NCBI GenBank assembly: GCA_027031305.1
Contig: JALVRJ010000409.1
Coordinates: forward strand, 1 to 8,483
Direction of reading: 5' to 3'
DNA length: 8,483 nucleotides
From: Hyphomicrobiales bacterium
GTDB taxonomy: Bacteria > Pseudomonadota > Alphaproteobacteria > Rhizobiales > Aestuariivirgaceae
Below, one piece after another: positions 1-5,775 of the stretch (position 1 is its first letter; each line of letters starts with the position of its first letter). The notes below the pieces were generated by a model. The model did no database searches and was not told where the DNA came from. It saw only the letters and a program-made list of their open reading frames with translations. A program made the position numbers and the translations under genes.

Positions 1-683
1 GGGATGAGCCGCGCCCTCTGGCGCTCGGGGCGGCGGGCGTAGACCTGCTTGACGGCCTCGGCCATCAAGAGGCCGGAGAAGCCGGGCCAGAGCCACTTGC
101 CCAGCCGTTCCCAGCTGGCGGCGGAGCCGCCGAGGAAGCGTCCGCGCCAGGGTGGCATGAACAGCATGGGGGTGAAGGCCACCGGCGTGAACATGGAGTC
201 CTTCAGCAACTGCTCCAGTTGGCGGCGGGAGAAGGGGCGGCCATGGCCGAAGGGCACCTTTTCCACCCGCGCCCACAGGCCACTGCGGTTGGGCACGACG
301 AAGACCGCGTGGCCGGAGGGGGCCAGCACCCGCCACAGTTCCTCCATCAGTCCTTCGCGCACCGGGGTGAGCTCCAGCGCGTGGACGACCAGCGCCAGGT
401 CGATGCTGGCGTCGGGCAAGGGCAGGGCGGATTCATCGACCAGCGCGGTGGCCGGCGCTTCTGCCGCCGGCCAGGTCAGGGCGCCCTGGTGTGCCGGCAT
501 GAAGGCGAAAGTGGCGCGGGCCTGGCGGCGGTAGGCGTCGAGCCACGGCGTGGCGAAGCCCAGCCCCAGCACGCGGGCGTCCGCCGGTGGGCGCGGCAGG
601 GCGTTCAGGTGCCGGGACACGATGCGCCGCACCTGCCGGCCCAGTGGGCTTGCGTAAAACTGCCGCAGCTCGATGATGTCCAT
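1..683 (-). CDS. Class I SAM-dependent methyltransferase, partial (3' end cut by window edge)
   Basis: The frame is open from ATG 683-681 to the window edge (227 codons visible). It reads as a small methyltransferase of the kind found divergent from gloB in alphaproteobacteria; substrate unknown. Visible parts: N-terminal helix with FYASPLG (residues 9-15); degenerate nucleotide-binding motif I LGLGFATP (39-46) in place of a normal GxGxG; acidic pair D83-E84; LPLPDASID (88-96), a typical post-motif II segment; LWRVLAPSGH (116-125), the usual strand 5 region; PFGHGRPFS (144-152); and a Trp-rich C-terminal part. Family members are about 240-260 residues, so only a short tail is missing. The ATG is the first of the frame and no strong ribosome binding site precedes it, so the start is probable rather than certain. 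It shares the 119-bp region 684-802 with divergent gloB, which probably holds both promoters. The family call is firm; the reaction is not known. Confidence 0.85.
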   Translation of the reverse strand, partial: MDIIELRQFYASPLGRQVRRIVSRHLNALPRPPADARVLGLGFATPWLDAYRRQARATFAFMPAHQGALTWPAAEAPATALVDESALPLPDASIDLALVVHALELTPVREGLMEELWRVLAPSGHAVFVVPNRSGLWARVEKVPFGHGRPFSRRQLEQLLKDSMFTPVAFTPMLFMPPWRGRFLGGSAASWERLGKWLWPGFSGLLMAEAVKQVYARRPERQRARLI

Positions 684-802
684 TTCGCGCCGTCGCCCGT
701 TTTTCCCCTTGCCGAATGTTCCTATATTACATGGCGAGATTTTCCTCCACCCGCGGCATGGTCGCGGGGCGGGGAGCGCAACCAGCAAGGGGAGCGACGG
801 CC

Positions 803-1615
803 ATGAAAGCCAATGCCGGAGTTTGCGAGCCGGCCGCGGAGCCGCAGTCGAAATTCGATTTCCGCCTGGTGCGGTGCCGCACGGACAATTACGCGGTGTT
901 GTTTCATGACCCCGAAAGCGGCGAGACGGCGCTTGTGGACGCGCCGGAATTCGGTCCCGTCGACGCCGCCTTGCAAGAAGCGGGCTGGACGCTGACGCAT
1001 GTCCTGATCACCCACCATCATGCCGATCACGTGGCGGCGAACGAGGAATTGAAGGCGAAATACGGCGCCACGATCATCGGTCCGGAGAAGAACCGGGGGC
1101 AGATTCCGGGCCTGGACAGGGGCGTGAAGGACGGCGACAAAATCACCTTTGGCGGCGATGTCATCGACGTGCTGGCGGTGCCGGGGCACACGCTGGGGCA
1201 CGTGGCCTACTACATGTGCAATTCGAAGGTGGTGTTCACCGGCGACACGCTGTTCTCGCTGGGCTGCGGGCGGATTTTCGAGGGCGACGCGGAGACGATG
1301 TGGCACTCGCTGGACATGCTGCGCCATCTGCCGGAAGACACGCTGATGTATTGCGGGCATGAATACACGCTGAACAATGGCGAGTTCGCGCTGACGGTGG
1401 AGCCGCGCAACAAGGACCTGCAACGGCGTGTGGAAGAGGTGCGCTGGCTGTTGCGCGAGGGACGGCCGACGATTCCGGTCAGTATCGGGCAGGAGAAGAA
1501 GACCAACCCTTTCCTGCGTCCGGATTCGGCGGAAATACGCGACGTGCTGGACATGCACGGAGTGGAGAACTGGCGCGTGTTCGGCGCCTTGCGCGAGCGC
1601 AAGGATCACTTCTGA
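803..1615 (+). CDS. gloB: Hydroxyacylglutathione hydrolase (glyoxalase II)
   Basis: Hydrolyses S-D-lactoylglutathione to D-lactate and glutathione, the second step of cytosolic methylglyoxal detoxification (EC 3.1.2.6). The 270-residue protein has a metallo-beta-lactamase fold with the two-metal site: T70-HHHADH (His71, His73, Asp75, His76), His129 in PGHT, Asp148 in TGDTLF and His186 in CGHEY. The C-terminal substrate-binding domain contains NPFLRP (235-240). Length fits glyoxalase II (about 250-260). Start 803 was chosen because AAGGGGAG lies 8 nt upstream (787-794); an in-frame ATG at 716 would add 29 residues that do not look like family sequence. The protein ends RERKDHF, a normal GloB end, at TGA 1613-1615. 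That TGA is also the first base triplet of a dispersed repeat. A TATATT at 723-728 could be a -10 box but has no good -35. Confidence 0.96.
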   Translation: MKANAGVCEPAAEPQSKFDFRLVRCRTDNYAVLFHDPESGETALVDAPEFGPVDAALQEAGWTLTHVLITHHHADHVAANEELKAKYGATIIGPEKNRGQIPGLDRGVKDGDKITFGGDVIDVLAVPGHTLGHVAYYMCNSKVVFTGDTLFSLGCGRIFEGDAETMWHSLDMLRHLPEDTLMYCGHEYTLNNGEFALTVEPRNKDLQRRVEEVRWLLREGRPTIPVSIGQEKKTNPFLRPDSAEIRDVLDMHGVENWRVFGALRERKDHF

Positions 1616-1656
1616 TACCAGAATGCATAAAGAACCACCCACCACCCCGCGCCCGA
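1613..1656 (+). repeat. Dispersed palindromic repeat, copy A (half element)
   Basis: The segment begins TGATACCAGAATG and continues through GAACCACCCACC to GCGCCC. It aligns almost base for base with the reverse complement of the right end of copy C (TCATACCAAGATG... to GCGCCC, 6810 downward) and, more weakly, with the reverse complement of the right end of copy B (from 2430). Similarity to the full element stops near 1656, so this is a truncated or one-ended copy. Its first three bases are the gloB stop codon. Mapped by eye; the inner boundary is approximate. Confidence 0.6.
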
Positions 1657-1675
1657 CGGGCCACGTTGCGGGGTG
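1643..1675. terminator. Inverted repeat between convergent gloB and fur, possible terminator
   Basis: CACCCCGC (1643-1650) and GCGGGGTG (1668-1675) form a perfect 8-bp stem, with a small inner CCC/GGG pairing (1652-1654 and 1658-1660). It lies in the 75-bp gap between the ends of two convergent genes, where a bidirectional terminator is expected. On the minus (fur) strand the stem is followed by a loosely T-containing stretch; on the plus strand there is no T run. The left arm overlaps repeat copy A. Confidence 0.4.
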
Positions 1676-1690
1676 CGAACGCGGCGGAAT

Positions 1691-2146
1691 CTATTTCTCG
1701 TCGTCCTTCAGCCTGACGCCATAGAGCTCCAGGCGGTGGTCCACCAGGCGGTAGCCGAGCTTGCGGGCGATCTTGCGCTGAAGTTCCTCGATTTCATCCG
1801 AAGTGAACTCGATGACCTCGCCGGTGTTGAGGTCGATGAGGTGGTCGTGGTGGTCGTCGCTGGCCGGTTCGTAGCGGGCGCGGCCGTCGCCGAATTCATG
1901 GCGTTGCAGGATGCCGGCCTCCTCGAACAGCTTCACCGTGCGGTAGACGGTGGCGATGGAGATGCGCGGGTCGATGGCGGTGGCGCGGCGGTGCAGCTCC
2001 TCGACGTCGGGATGATCGGTGGATTCGGCGATGACGCGCGCGATGACCCGGCGCTGGTCGGTCATGCGCATTCCCTTTTTCTGGCACGCCCGCTCGATGA
2101 AGCTTTCCGCGTTCGCCGCGTTCTTCCGTTCGCTGTCGCCGGTCAT
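1691..2146 (-). CDS. fur: Fur-family metalloregulator (Fur/Mur type)
   Basis: A 151-residue DNA-binding repressor of the ferric uptake regulator family, likely controlling iron or manganese uptake. The N-terminal winged helix ends with the hallmark ISIATVYRTVKLFEEAGI (residues 62-79). The C-terminal dimer and metal domain has the metal cluster H83-E84, HHDH (99-102), E113 and H137. The CxxC zinc pair that follows HHDHL in gamma-proteobacterial Fur is absent (the sequence is DLNTGEVIEF), which is usual for alphaproteobacterial Fur/Mur proteins that respond to Fe or Mn. The start at 2146 is supported by GGGGGA a few bases upstream; longer in-frame openings run into the promoter region. The gene stands alone, convergent with gloB, with its own predicted promoter (2183-2211). 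The choice between Fur, Mur and another subfamily cannot be settled here: it lacks an Irr-like extended His-rich motif, and Zur would normally keep the cysteines. Confidence 0.92.
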   Translation of the reverse strand: MTGDSERKNAANAESFIERACQKKGMRMTDQRRVIARVIAESTDHPDVEELHRRATAIDPRISIATVYRTVKLFEEAGILQRHEFGDGRARYEPASDDHHDHLIDLNTGEVIEFTSDEIEELQRKIARKLGYRLVDHRLELYGVRLKDDEK

Positions 2147-2182
2147 GCGTCCCCCATGATGCCGTGGCCGTTGCCCGCTCAC

Positions 2183-2211
2183 GGTATAGGCTTTTTCGAG
2201 GGCATGGGCAA
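2183..2211 (-). promoter_or_regulatory. Predicted sigma70-type promoter of fur
   Basis: On the minus strand TTGCCC (2206-2211) and TATACC (2183-2188) are separated by exactly 17 bp. This places transcription start near 2176 and leaves about 30 nt of leader before the fur ATG at 2146. Four of six -10 bases and four of six -35 bases fit the consensus. No clear 19-bp Fur-box palindrome was seen. Confidence 0.5.
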
Positions 2212-2226
2212 CGCGCCGGGCCACCG

Positions 2227-2430
2227 TGATACCAATTTGCGAAAAGGCCGGGCGGAGCAAGCCGTCCCGCGGTCCCCCCAAGCCGCCGTTTTTCGCAAGG
2301 GGCTGTCCTGGCCAAGATGCCAAATCACAAAGCAAGGACGTGTGCAACAGTGAACGCCTAATCCAGGACAGCCCCTTTCACGATTTGGGAGCGCGGGGTG
2401 GCGGGTGGCTTCTTGCACATTCCGGCAAGA
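2227..2430. repeat. Dispersed palindromic repeat, copy B (interrupted)
   Basis: The left half starts TGATACCAATTTGCG and aligns with the left half of copy C through a shared pattern of TGATACCAA, TGCG, AAAGG, CGG, CCGCG, AAGCC and GTTTTTC. The right half, read as reverse complement from 2430, aligns with copies A and C (GGAATG, GCCACCCGCCACC, CGCGC, CCCAAAT, TGAAA). Between the halves lies an 81-bp insert with its own inverted repeats (2297-2377). Without the insert the element is about 123 bp, close to the 132 bp of copy C. The right terminus is more diverged (TCTTGCCGG). It lies between kdsD and fur; the remaining 2431-2501 holds only short palindromes (GAGACGTCTC at 2449-2458, CCGGCGCCGG at 2481-2490) and no gene. 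Confidence 0.6.
2297..2377. mobile_element. 81-bp unit with perfect 15-bp terminal inverted repeats, nested in repeat copy B
   Basis: AAGGGGCTGTCCTGG (2297-2311) and CCAGGACAGCCCCTT (2363-2377) are exact reverse complements, 51 bp apart. The unit interrupts the alignment of copies B and C exactly between GTTTTTC and the CGATTTGGG/TAATTTGGG segment, as an insertion would. It has no coding capacity, so it fits a MITE or an IS remnant with transposase supplied elsewhere. TTTC occurs at both borders (2291-2294 and 2376-2379), but no convincing target duplication can be defined because it would overlap the repeat arm. I cannot assign it to an IS family. A strong RNA or DNA hairpin is the alternative reading. 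Confidence 0.6.
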
Positions 2431-2501
2431 CATGGAAACGGCGCGTTGGAGACGTCTCGCAGCGGGAGTTGAAAAGGTCTCCGGCGCCGGTTCGCGGGGC
2501 T

Positions 2502-3530
2502 TCAGGAAGAGCGCCGCCGGCCTTCCATGCGCAGGAGATCGTGCATGTGGACGATGCCCACCGGGCGGCGCGCCTCGTCGACGATGAACAGCACCGTTAT
2601 CTGGTGCTCGTTCATGTGGCCGAGCGCCTTGCTGGCCATGTCGCAAGGGCCCATGGTTTTCGGGTTGGGCGACATGATGTCGGCGGCGGTCAGCTTCAGC
2701 AGGTCGGGGTGTTTCTCCATGGCCCGGCGCAGGTCGCCGTCGGTGATGATGCCCGTCAGCCGCCCCTCGTCATCGACGATGCCGACGGTGCCGAAATGCT
2801 TGCCGGTCATTTCCAGCAGCGCCTCGTTCATCGGCGTGTCGGGCGTGACCAGCGGCAGTTCCTCGCCGGTGTGCATGATGTCCTTCAGCGGCTTGAGCAG
2901 GGCGCCAAGGTTGCCGCCGGGGTGAAACTGGCCGAAATCCGCCGCCCGGAAGCCGCGCGCGGAGAGCAACGCCATGGCCAGCGCGTCGCCCAGCGCCAGC
3001 TGCATGGTGGTGGAGGTGGTGGGCGCCAGCCCCAGCGGGCAGCCTTCCTCGGCATCGGGCAGCAACAGCAGATGGCTGGCGGCCTGTGCCAGCGGGCTTT
3101 GGGCGTCGGCGGTGATGGCCACCAGGGGGATGCGGTTACGGGTGGCGAAATGGATCATCGCCGCCAGCTCCGCCGTGCGCCCGGAATGGGAGAGGATGAC
3201 GACGACGTCGTCGCGGGTAAGCATTCCGAGGTCGCCATGGGCGGCCTCGGCGGCGTGGACGAAATGGGCCGGGGTGCCGGTGGAGGCAAGCGTGGCGGCG
3301 ATCTTGCGGCCAATGTGACCGCTCTTGCCAATGCCGGAGATGATGACGCGGCCGCTTTCCTTGCGCTGGTGAATGAGCTCCACCACCTCGTTGAATATGG
3401 GGCGCAAGCGCCCGGCCAGGGCCTCGCGCAGGGCGCGCAGGCCGGCGAGCTCCCTGTCGATGGTGGCCACGCCGACGGCGGCGTGATCGGTTTCGTTGGC
3501 GCTGTGCTGGATGCCGGGCTGGTCCGTCAT
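2502..3530 (-). CDS. kdsD: D-arabinose 5-phosphate isomerase (KpsF/GutQ family)
   Basis: Converts D-ribulose 5-phosphate to D-arabinose 5-phosphate (EC 5.3.1.13), the first step towards Kdo for lipopolysaccharide. The 342-residue protein has a SIS domain (about 50-190) with GIGKSGHIG (66-74), SHSGRTAEL (114-122) and FHPGGNLGA (202-210). Two C-terminal CBS domains follow, at about 215-275 and 284-336. The residues matching E. coli KdsD Lys59, Glu111, Glu152 and His193 are Lys69, Glu121, Glu162 and His203, a constant +10 offset, so the active site is complete. Start 3530 has GGGAG upstream at good spacing; the frame is open further up only because it overlaps the end of the SDR gene region. It is the last gene of an apparent operon, 26 nt after the SDR gene. 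It is not next to kdsC or the lptCAB transport genes, its common neighbours. GutQ or KpsF paralogues are the alternative names. Confidence 0.94.
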   Translation of the reverse strand: MTDQPGIQHSANETDHAAVGVATIDRELAGLRALREALAGRLRPIFNEVVELIHQRKESGRVIISGIGKSGHIGRKIAATLASTGTPAHFVHAAEAAHGDLGMLTRDDVVVILSHSGRTAELAAMIHFATRNRIPLVAITADAQSPLAQAASHLLLLPDAEEGCPLGLAPTTSTTMQLALGDALAMALLSARGFRAADFGQFHPGGNLGALLKPLKDIMHTGEELPLVTPDTPMNEALLEMTGKHFGTVGIVDDEGRLTGIITDGDLRRAMEKHPDLLKLTAADIMSPNPKTMGPCDMASKALGHMNEHQITVLFIVDEARRPVGIVHMHDLLRMEGRRRSS

Positions 3531-3556
3531 GCGTCTCCCGCCGGGTTGTCGCGAGG

Positions 3557-4219
3557 TTACCAGGGGATCTCCCAGCCCTCGACATGCCAGAAAGCGCCGG
3601 TGTTGGCCAGAGACAGGTTGTCCATGCGCATGATCAGCCCGCGGGCGGCGACATCGGGGGTGATGTTGCCCCTGCCGCACGTCATGTCGGTGCGCACGTA
3701 GCCCGGGTGCAGGGCGGCGACGGCGATGCCGCGGGGGCGCAGCTCGATGGACAGGTTCCTCGCCGCCATGTTGGCCGCGGCCTTGGACATGCGGTAGGCG
3801 TAGTTGCCGCCCGATTCGTTGTCGGACACGGAGCCGACGCGCGAGGTGACGATGCCGATGCGGCCGCCTTCGCCGAAATTGTCCAACAGGGCGCGCACCA
3901 CGCGCAAGGGGCCGAGGGCGTTGACATTGTAATGGCGCAGGGCCTCGTCGAAATCGAGCGTGGCGAGGGTGTCGGGCTTGAGGATTCCGGCGTTGTGCAC
4001 CAATACGTCGATGCGTTGTCCACGTAGCGCCCCGGCCAGGCGCGCGGCGCCTTCATCGGTGGCGACATCCACGCCCTCGATGACCTCGGCGCCGGTTTGC
4101 GCCAGCTCCGGGGTGTCGGCGCGGGCGGTGGCCGTTACCCTCTCGCCGCGCGCGACGAGCTGGCGCGCCATTTCCAGCCCGATGCCGCGCGATGCGCCGA
4201 CGACGACCCAATGGCTCAT
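3557..4219 (-). CDS. Short-chain dehydrogenase/reductase, C-factor (CsgA)-like
   Basis: A 220-residue classical-type SDR oxidoreductase. It shows the Rossmann motif GASRGIG (8-14), NAG (76-78), a candidate catalytic Ser at 126 or 130, and the Tyr142-x3-Lys146 pair in YAYRMSK, followed by HPGYVRTDM (171-179), the usual post-catalytic segment. The ending (FWHVEGWEIPW) is typical of the C-factor branch, named after the Myxococcus CsgA signalling protein, though most bacterial members are uncharacterised reductases of unknown substrate. The start at 4219 has GGGAGAG upstream, and its ATG overlaps the macrodomain gene's TGA by 4 nt, so translation is probably coupled. An NAD(P)-dependent enzyme is expected; catalytic residues are intact. 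Which substrate it uses cannot be read from the sequence. Confidence 0.9.
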   Translation of the reverse strand: MSHWVVVGASRGIGLEMARQLVARGERVTATARADTPELAQTGAEVIEGVDVATDEGAARLAGALRGQRIDVLVHNAGILKPDTLATLDFDEALRHYNVNALGPLRVVRALLDNFGEGGRIGIVTSRVGSVSDNESGGNYAYRMSKAAANMAARNLSIELRPRGIAVAALHPGYVRTDMTCGRGNITPDVAARGLIMRMDNLSLANTGAFWHVEGWEIPW

Positions 4220-4746
4220 GATTCGCTCTCCCTTGCCGCTTGCCGCAATGCCCGTTCATGCGCCCGCACGCAGGCCTCGTCGAAACAGCAGAAGATCACC
4301 CGGTCGAACGCGTGGGGGTGGGACTCGACGAACGCGCGCACGGTGTCGACGGCGATGCGCGCGGCGCGCTCCTTCGGAAAGCCGTAGACGCCAGTGGAAA
4401 TGGCCGGAAAGGCGATGCTGCGCACGCCGTGTTCGGCGGCCAGCGTCAGCGCGTGGCGGTAAGCGGAGGCCAACAGGGCCTCCTCGTTGGCCTCACCACC
4501 GCGCCAGACGGGGCCAACGGCGTGGATGACCCACTTCGCCGGCAAGCGATAGCCACTGGTGATGCGGGCCTCGCCGGTGGGGCAGCCGCCCAGCGTGCGG
4601 GTTTCCTCCAGCAGTTGCGGCCCGGCGGCGCGGTGAATGGCGCCGTCCACCCCGCCGCCACCCAGCAGGCTTTCGTTGGCGGCGTTGACAATGGCATCCA
4701 CTTCCAGTTTCGTTATGTCGCCCTTGCAGATCTCCAGGCGGGTCAT
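4216..4746 (-). CDS. Macrodomain protein, O-acetyl-ADP-ribose deacetylase-like
   Basis: A 176-residue single macrodomain of the MacroD/YmdB type, which removes acyl groups from O-acetyl-ADP-ribose or reverses mono-ADP-ribosylation of acidic residues. Motifs in order: GDIT (9-12) with a following VDAIVNAAN (16-24); the GGGGVDGAIHRAAG loop (29-42) that binds ADP-ribose and carries the catalytic Asp34; GEARITSGY (58-66); HAVGP (75-79); and PAISTGVYGFP (114-124) for the diphosphate. All expected binding elements are present and the length equals that of E. coli YmdB (about 177). Start 4746 was chosen for GGGAGG 9-10 nt upstream and because the protein then begins at the family's normal first strand (LEICKGDIT). 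It is the first gene of the macrodomain-SDR-kdsD operon and is divergent from the amidohydrolase gene. I give no symbol because paralogues are common. Confidence 0.93.
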   Translation of the reverse strand: MTRLEICKGDITKLEVDAIVNAANESLLGGGGVDGAIHRAAGPQLLEETRTLGGCPTGEARITSGYRLPAKWVIHAVGPVWRGGEANEEALLASAYRHALTLAAEHGVRSIAFPAISTGVYGFPKERAARIAVDTVRAFVESHPHAFDRVIFCCFDEACVRAHERALRQAARESES

Positions 4747-4829
4747 GGAGCCGTTCCCTCCCTGTCCTGCGGAAGACTCATGGGTGTTCCGCTTGCGCGG
4801 TTGGGTTCTCTGCGAAGTATCTTGCCAGC
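4747..4829. promoter_or_regulatory. Divergent intergenic region between macrodomain operon and amidohydrolase operon
   Basis: This 83-bp gap must carry the start signals of two divergent operons. On the plus strand a weak pair TTGCGC (4793-4798) and AAGTAT (4815-4820), 16 bp apart, would start transcription only a few bases before the ATG at 4830; together with the lack of a good ribosome binding site there, this would give a very short or absent leader. On the minus strand only the macrodomain ribosome binding site is clear. Boxes are low confidence. Confidence 0.3.
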
Positions 4830-5771
4830 ATGGATGAAAAGAGCAAGCCGCCGGAGTTCGATGCATGGCCCCTGCTGGGGGCGGAGGATTGCGCGCGCCC
4901 CTTCGTGCTGCACGCGCCGGAGGGTGGCTGGCGGGCGCCCATCGTCTACAGCTCGCCGCATTCGGGGCGGTGCTACCCGGCCGATTTCGTGCGCGAGGCG
5001 GCCGCCCCTCTGTCGCGGCTTCGGGCGTCGGAAGACTTCGCCGTCGATCTGCTCTACGCGGCGGTGCCGAAGCATGGCAGCCCGCTGCTGGCGGCGCAGC
5101 GGCCGAGGGTGTGGCTGGACCTGAACCGGGCGGAAAACGAACTGACGGCGGAGATGTTCGACACGCCGGCGCCGGAATGGGCGGCGACCGAAAGCGAGCG
5201 GGCGCGGGCGGGGCTTGGGGTGATACCGCAATTCATCGGCGAGGGGCAGCCGGTCTATGCCCGGCTCTTGCGCTGGCACGAGGCGCGGGCGCGCATCGAT
5301 GCCTACTGGCGGCCCTATCACGGCGCCTTGCGGAGCCTGCTGGCGGAAGCGCGGCGGCGGTTTGGCGCGGCGGTGCTGATCGATTGTCATTCGATGCCGG
5401 AATCGGCGGCGCGGGCGATGACGCCGCTGTCGCTGCGCCAGCCGGACATCATTCTCGGCGATGGCGAAGGTTCGACCTGTGAGCGGTTGCTGACGGACAC
5501 GCTGGAGCGCCTGTTTCGCGAGGCGGGGCTGAACGTGCGGCGCAACCGCGTCTACACGGGTGGCTTCATCACCCGGCATTACGGCCTGGGCGGATTCGGC
5601 GCGCACAGCATCCAGATCGAGATCAACCGGAGGCTATACACCAGCCCCCATGCCTATGAGCTGACGGACGGCTTCCTGGAACTGCGACAGGTGATCACCG
5701 GCATTGTTGCGCGCCTGCCGGAGCTGCTGGCGCCCCTGTGGCGGCGGGCGCGGCCGCTGGCGGCGGAATGA
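4830..5771 (+). CDS. N-formylglutamate amidohydrolase family protein
   Basis: A 313-residue metal-dependent hydrolase of the N-formylglutamate amidohydrolase family (PF05013). The founding enzyme, HutG, cleaves N-formyl-L-glutamate to glutamate and formate at the end of one histidine degradation route. Recognised segments: SSPHSGRCYP (41-50), ASEDF with Glu68-Asp69 (66-70), VWLDLNR (94-100), IDCHSMP (184-190), GFITRHYG (245-252) and IQIEINRRLY (261-270). His44, Asp97, His187 and His250 are candidate zinc or substrate ligands. No hutH, hutU or hutI is in the window, so a histidine role is not supported and the substrate may be a different formyl- or acyl-amide. The ATG at 4830 is the first of the frame but lacks a clear ribosome binding site. 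The downstream methyltransferase starts 4 nt after the TGA, so the two are probably co-transcribed. Confidence 0.9.
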   Translation: MDEKSKPPEFDAWPLLGAEDCARPFVLHAPEGGWRAPIVYSSPHSGRCYPADFVREAAAPLSRLRASEDFAVDLLYAAVPKHGSPLLAAQRPRVWLDLNRAENELTAEMFDTPAPEWAATESERARAGLGVIPQFIGEGQPVYARLLRWHEARARIDAYWRPYHGALRSLLAEARRRFGAAVLIDCHSMPESAARAMTPLSLRQPDIILGDGEGSTCERLLTDTLERLFREAGLNVRRNRVYTGGFITRHYGLGGFGAHSIQIEINRRLYTSPHAYELTDGFLELRQVITGIVARLPELLAPLWRRARPLAAE

Positions 5772-5775
5772 CTCC

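Noticed and set aside
716..802. Upstream start for gloB at 716
   Set aside because: The extra 29 residues are unlike glyoxalase II N-termini, and the region contains the likely promoter. ATG 803 has a strong ribosome binding site.
722..1645. Long minus-strand open frame (307 codons) opposite gloB
   Set aside because: It is antisense to a complete, motif-verified glyoxalase II, is rich in Arg/His/Gln as expected for a shadow frame in GC-rich DNA, and has no recognisable domain.
2147..2347. Longer Fur-frame protein starting near 2347
   Set aside because: The extra N-terminus would be translated from repeat copy B and the promoter, and has no Fur-like sequence. GGGGGA before ATG 2146 marks the start.
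2226..3701. 491-codon plus-strand frame opposite kdsD
   Set aside because: Composition (Gly/Gln/His/Val repeats) is that of a mirror frame. The opposite strand has all four KdsD catalytic residues and a good ribosome binding site.
5220..5235. GTGATACCGCAATTC, resembling the repeat end TGATACCAA
   Set aside because: It lies inside the amidohydrolase coding sequence (Val-Ile-Pro-Gln), with no extended similarity to the repeats beyond 7-8 bases.
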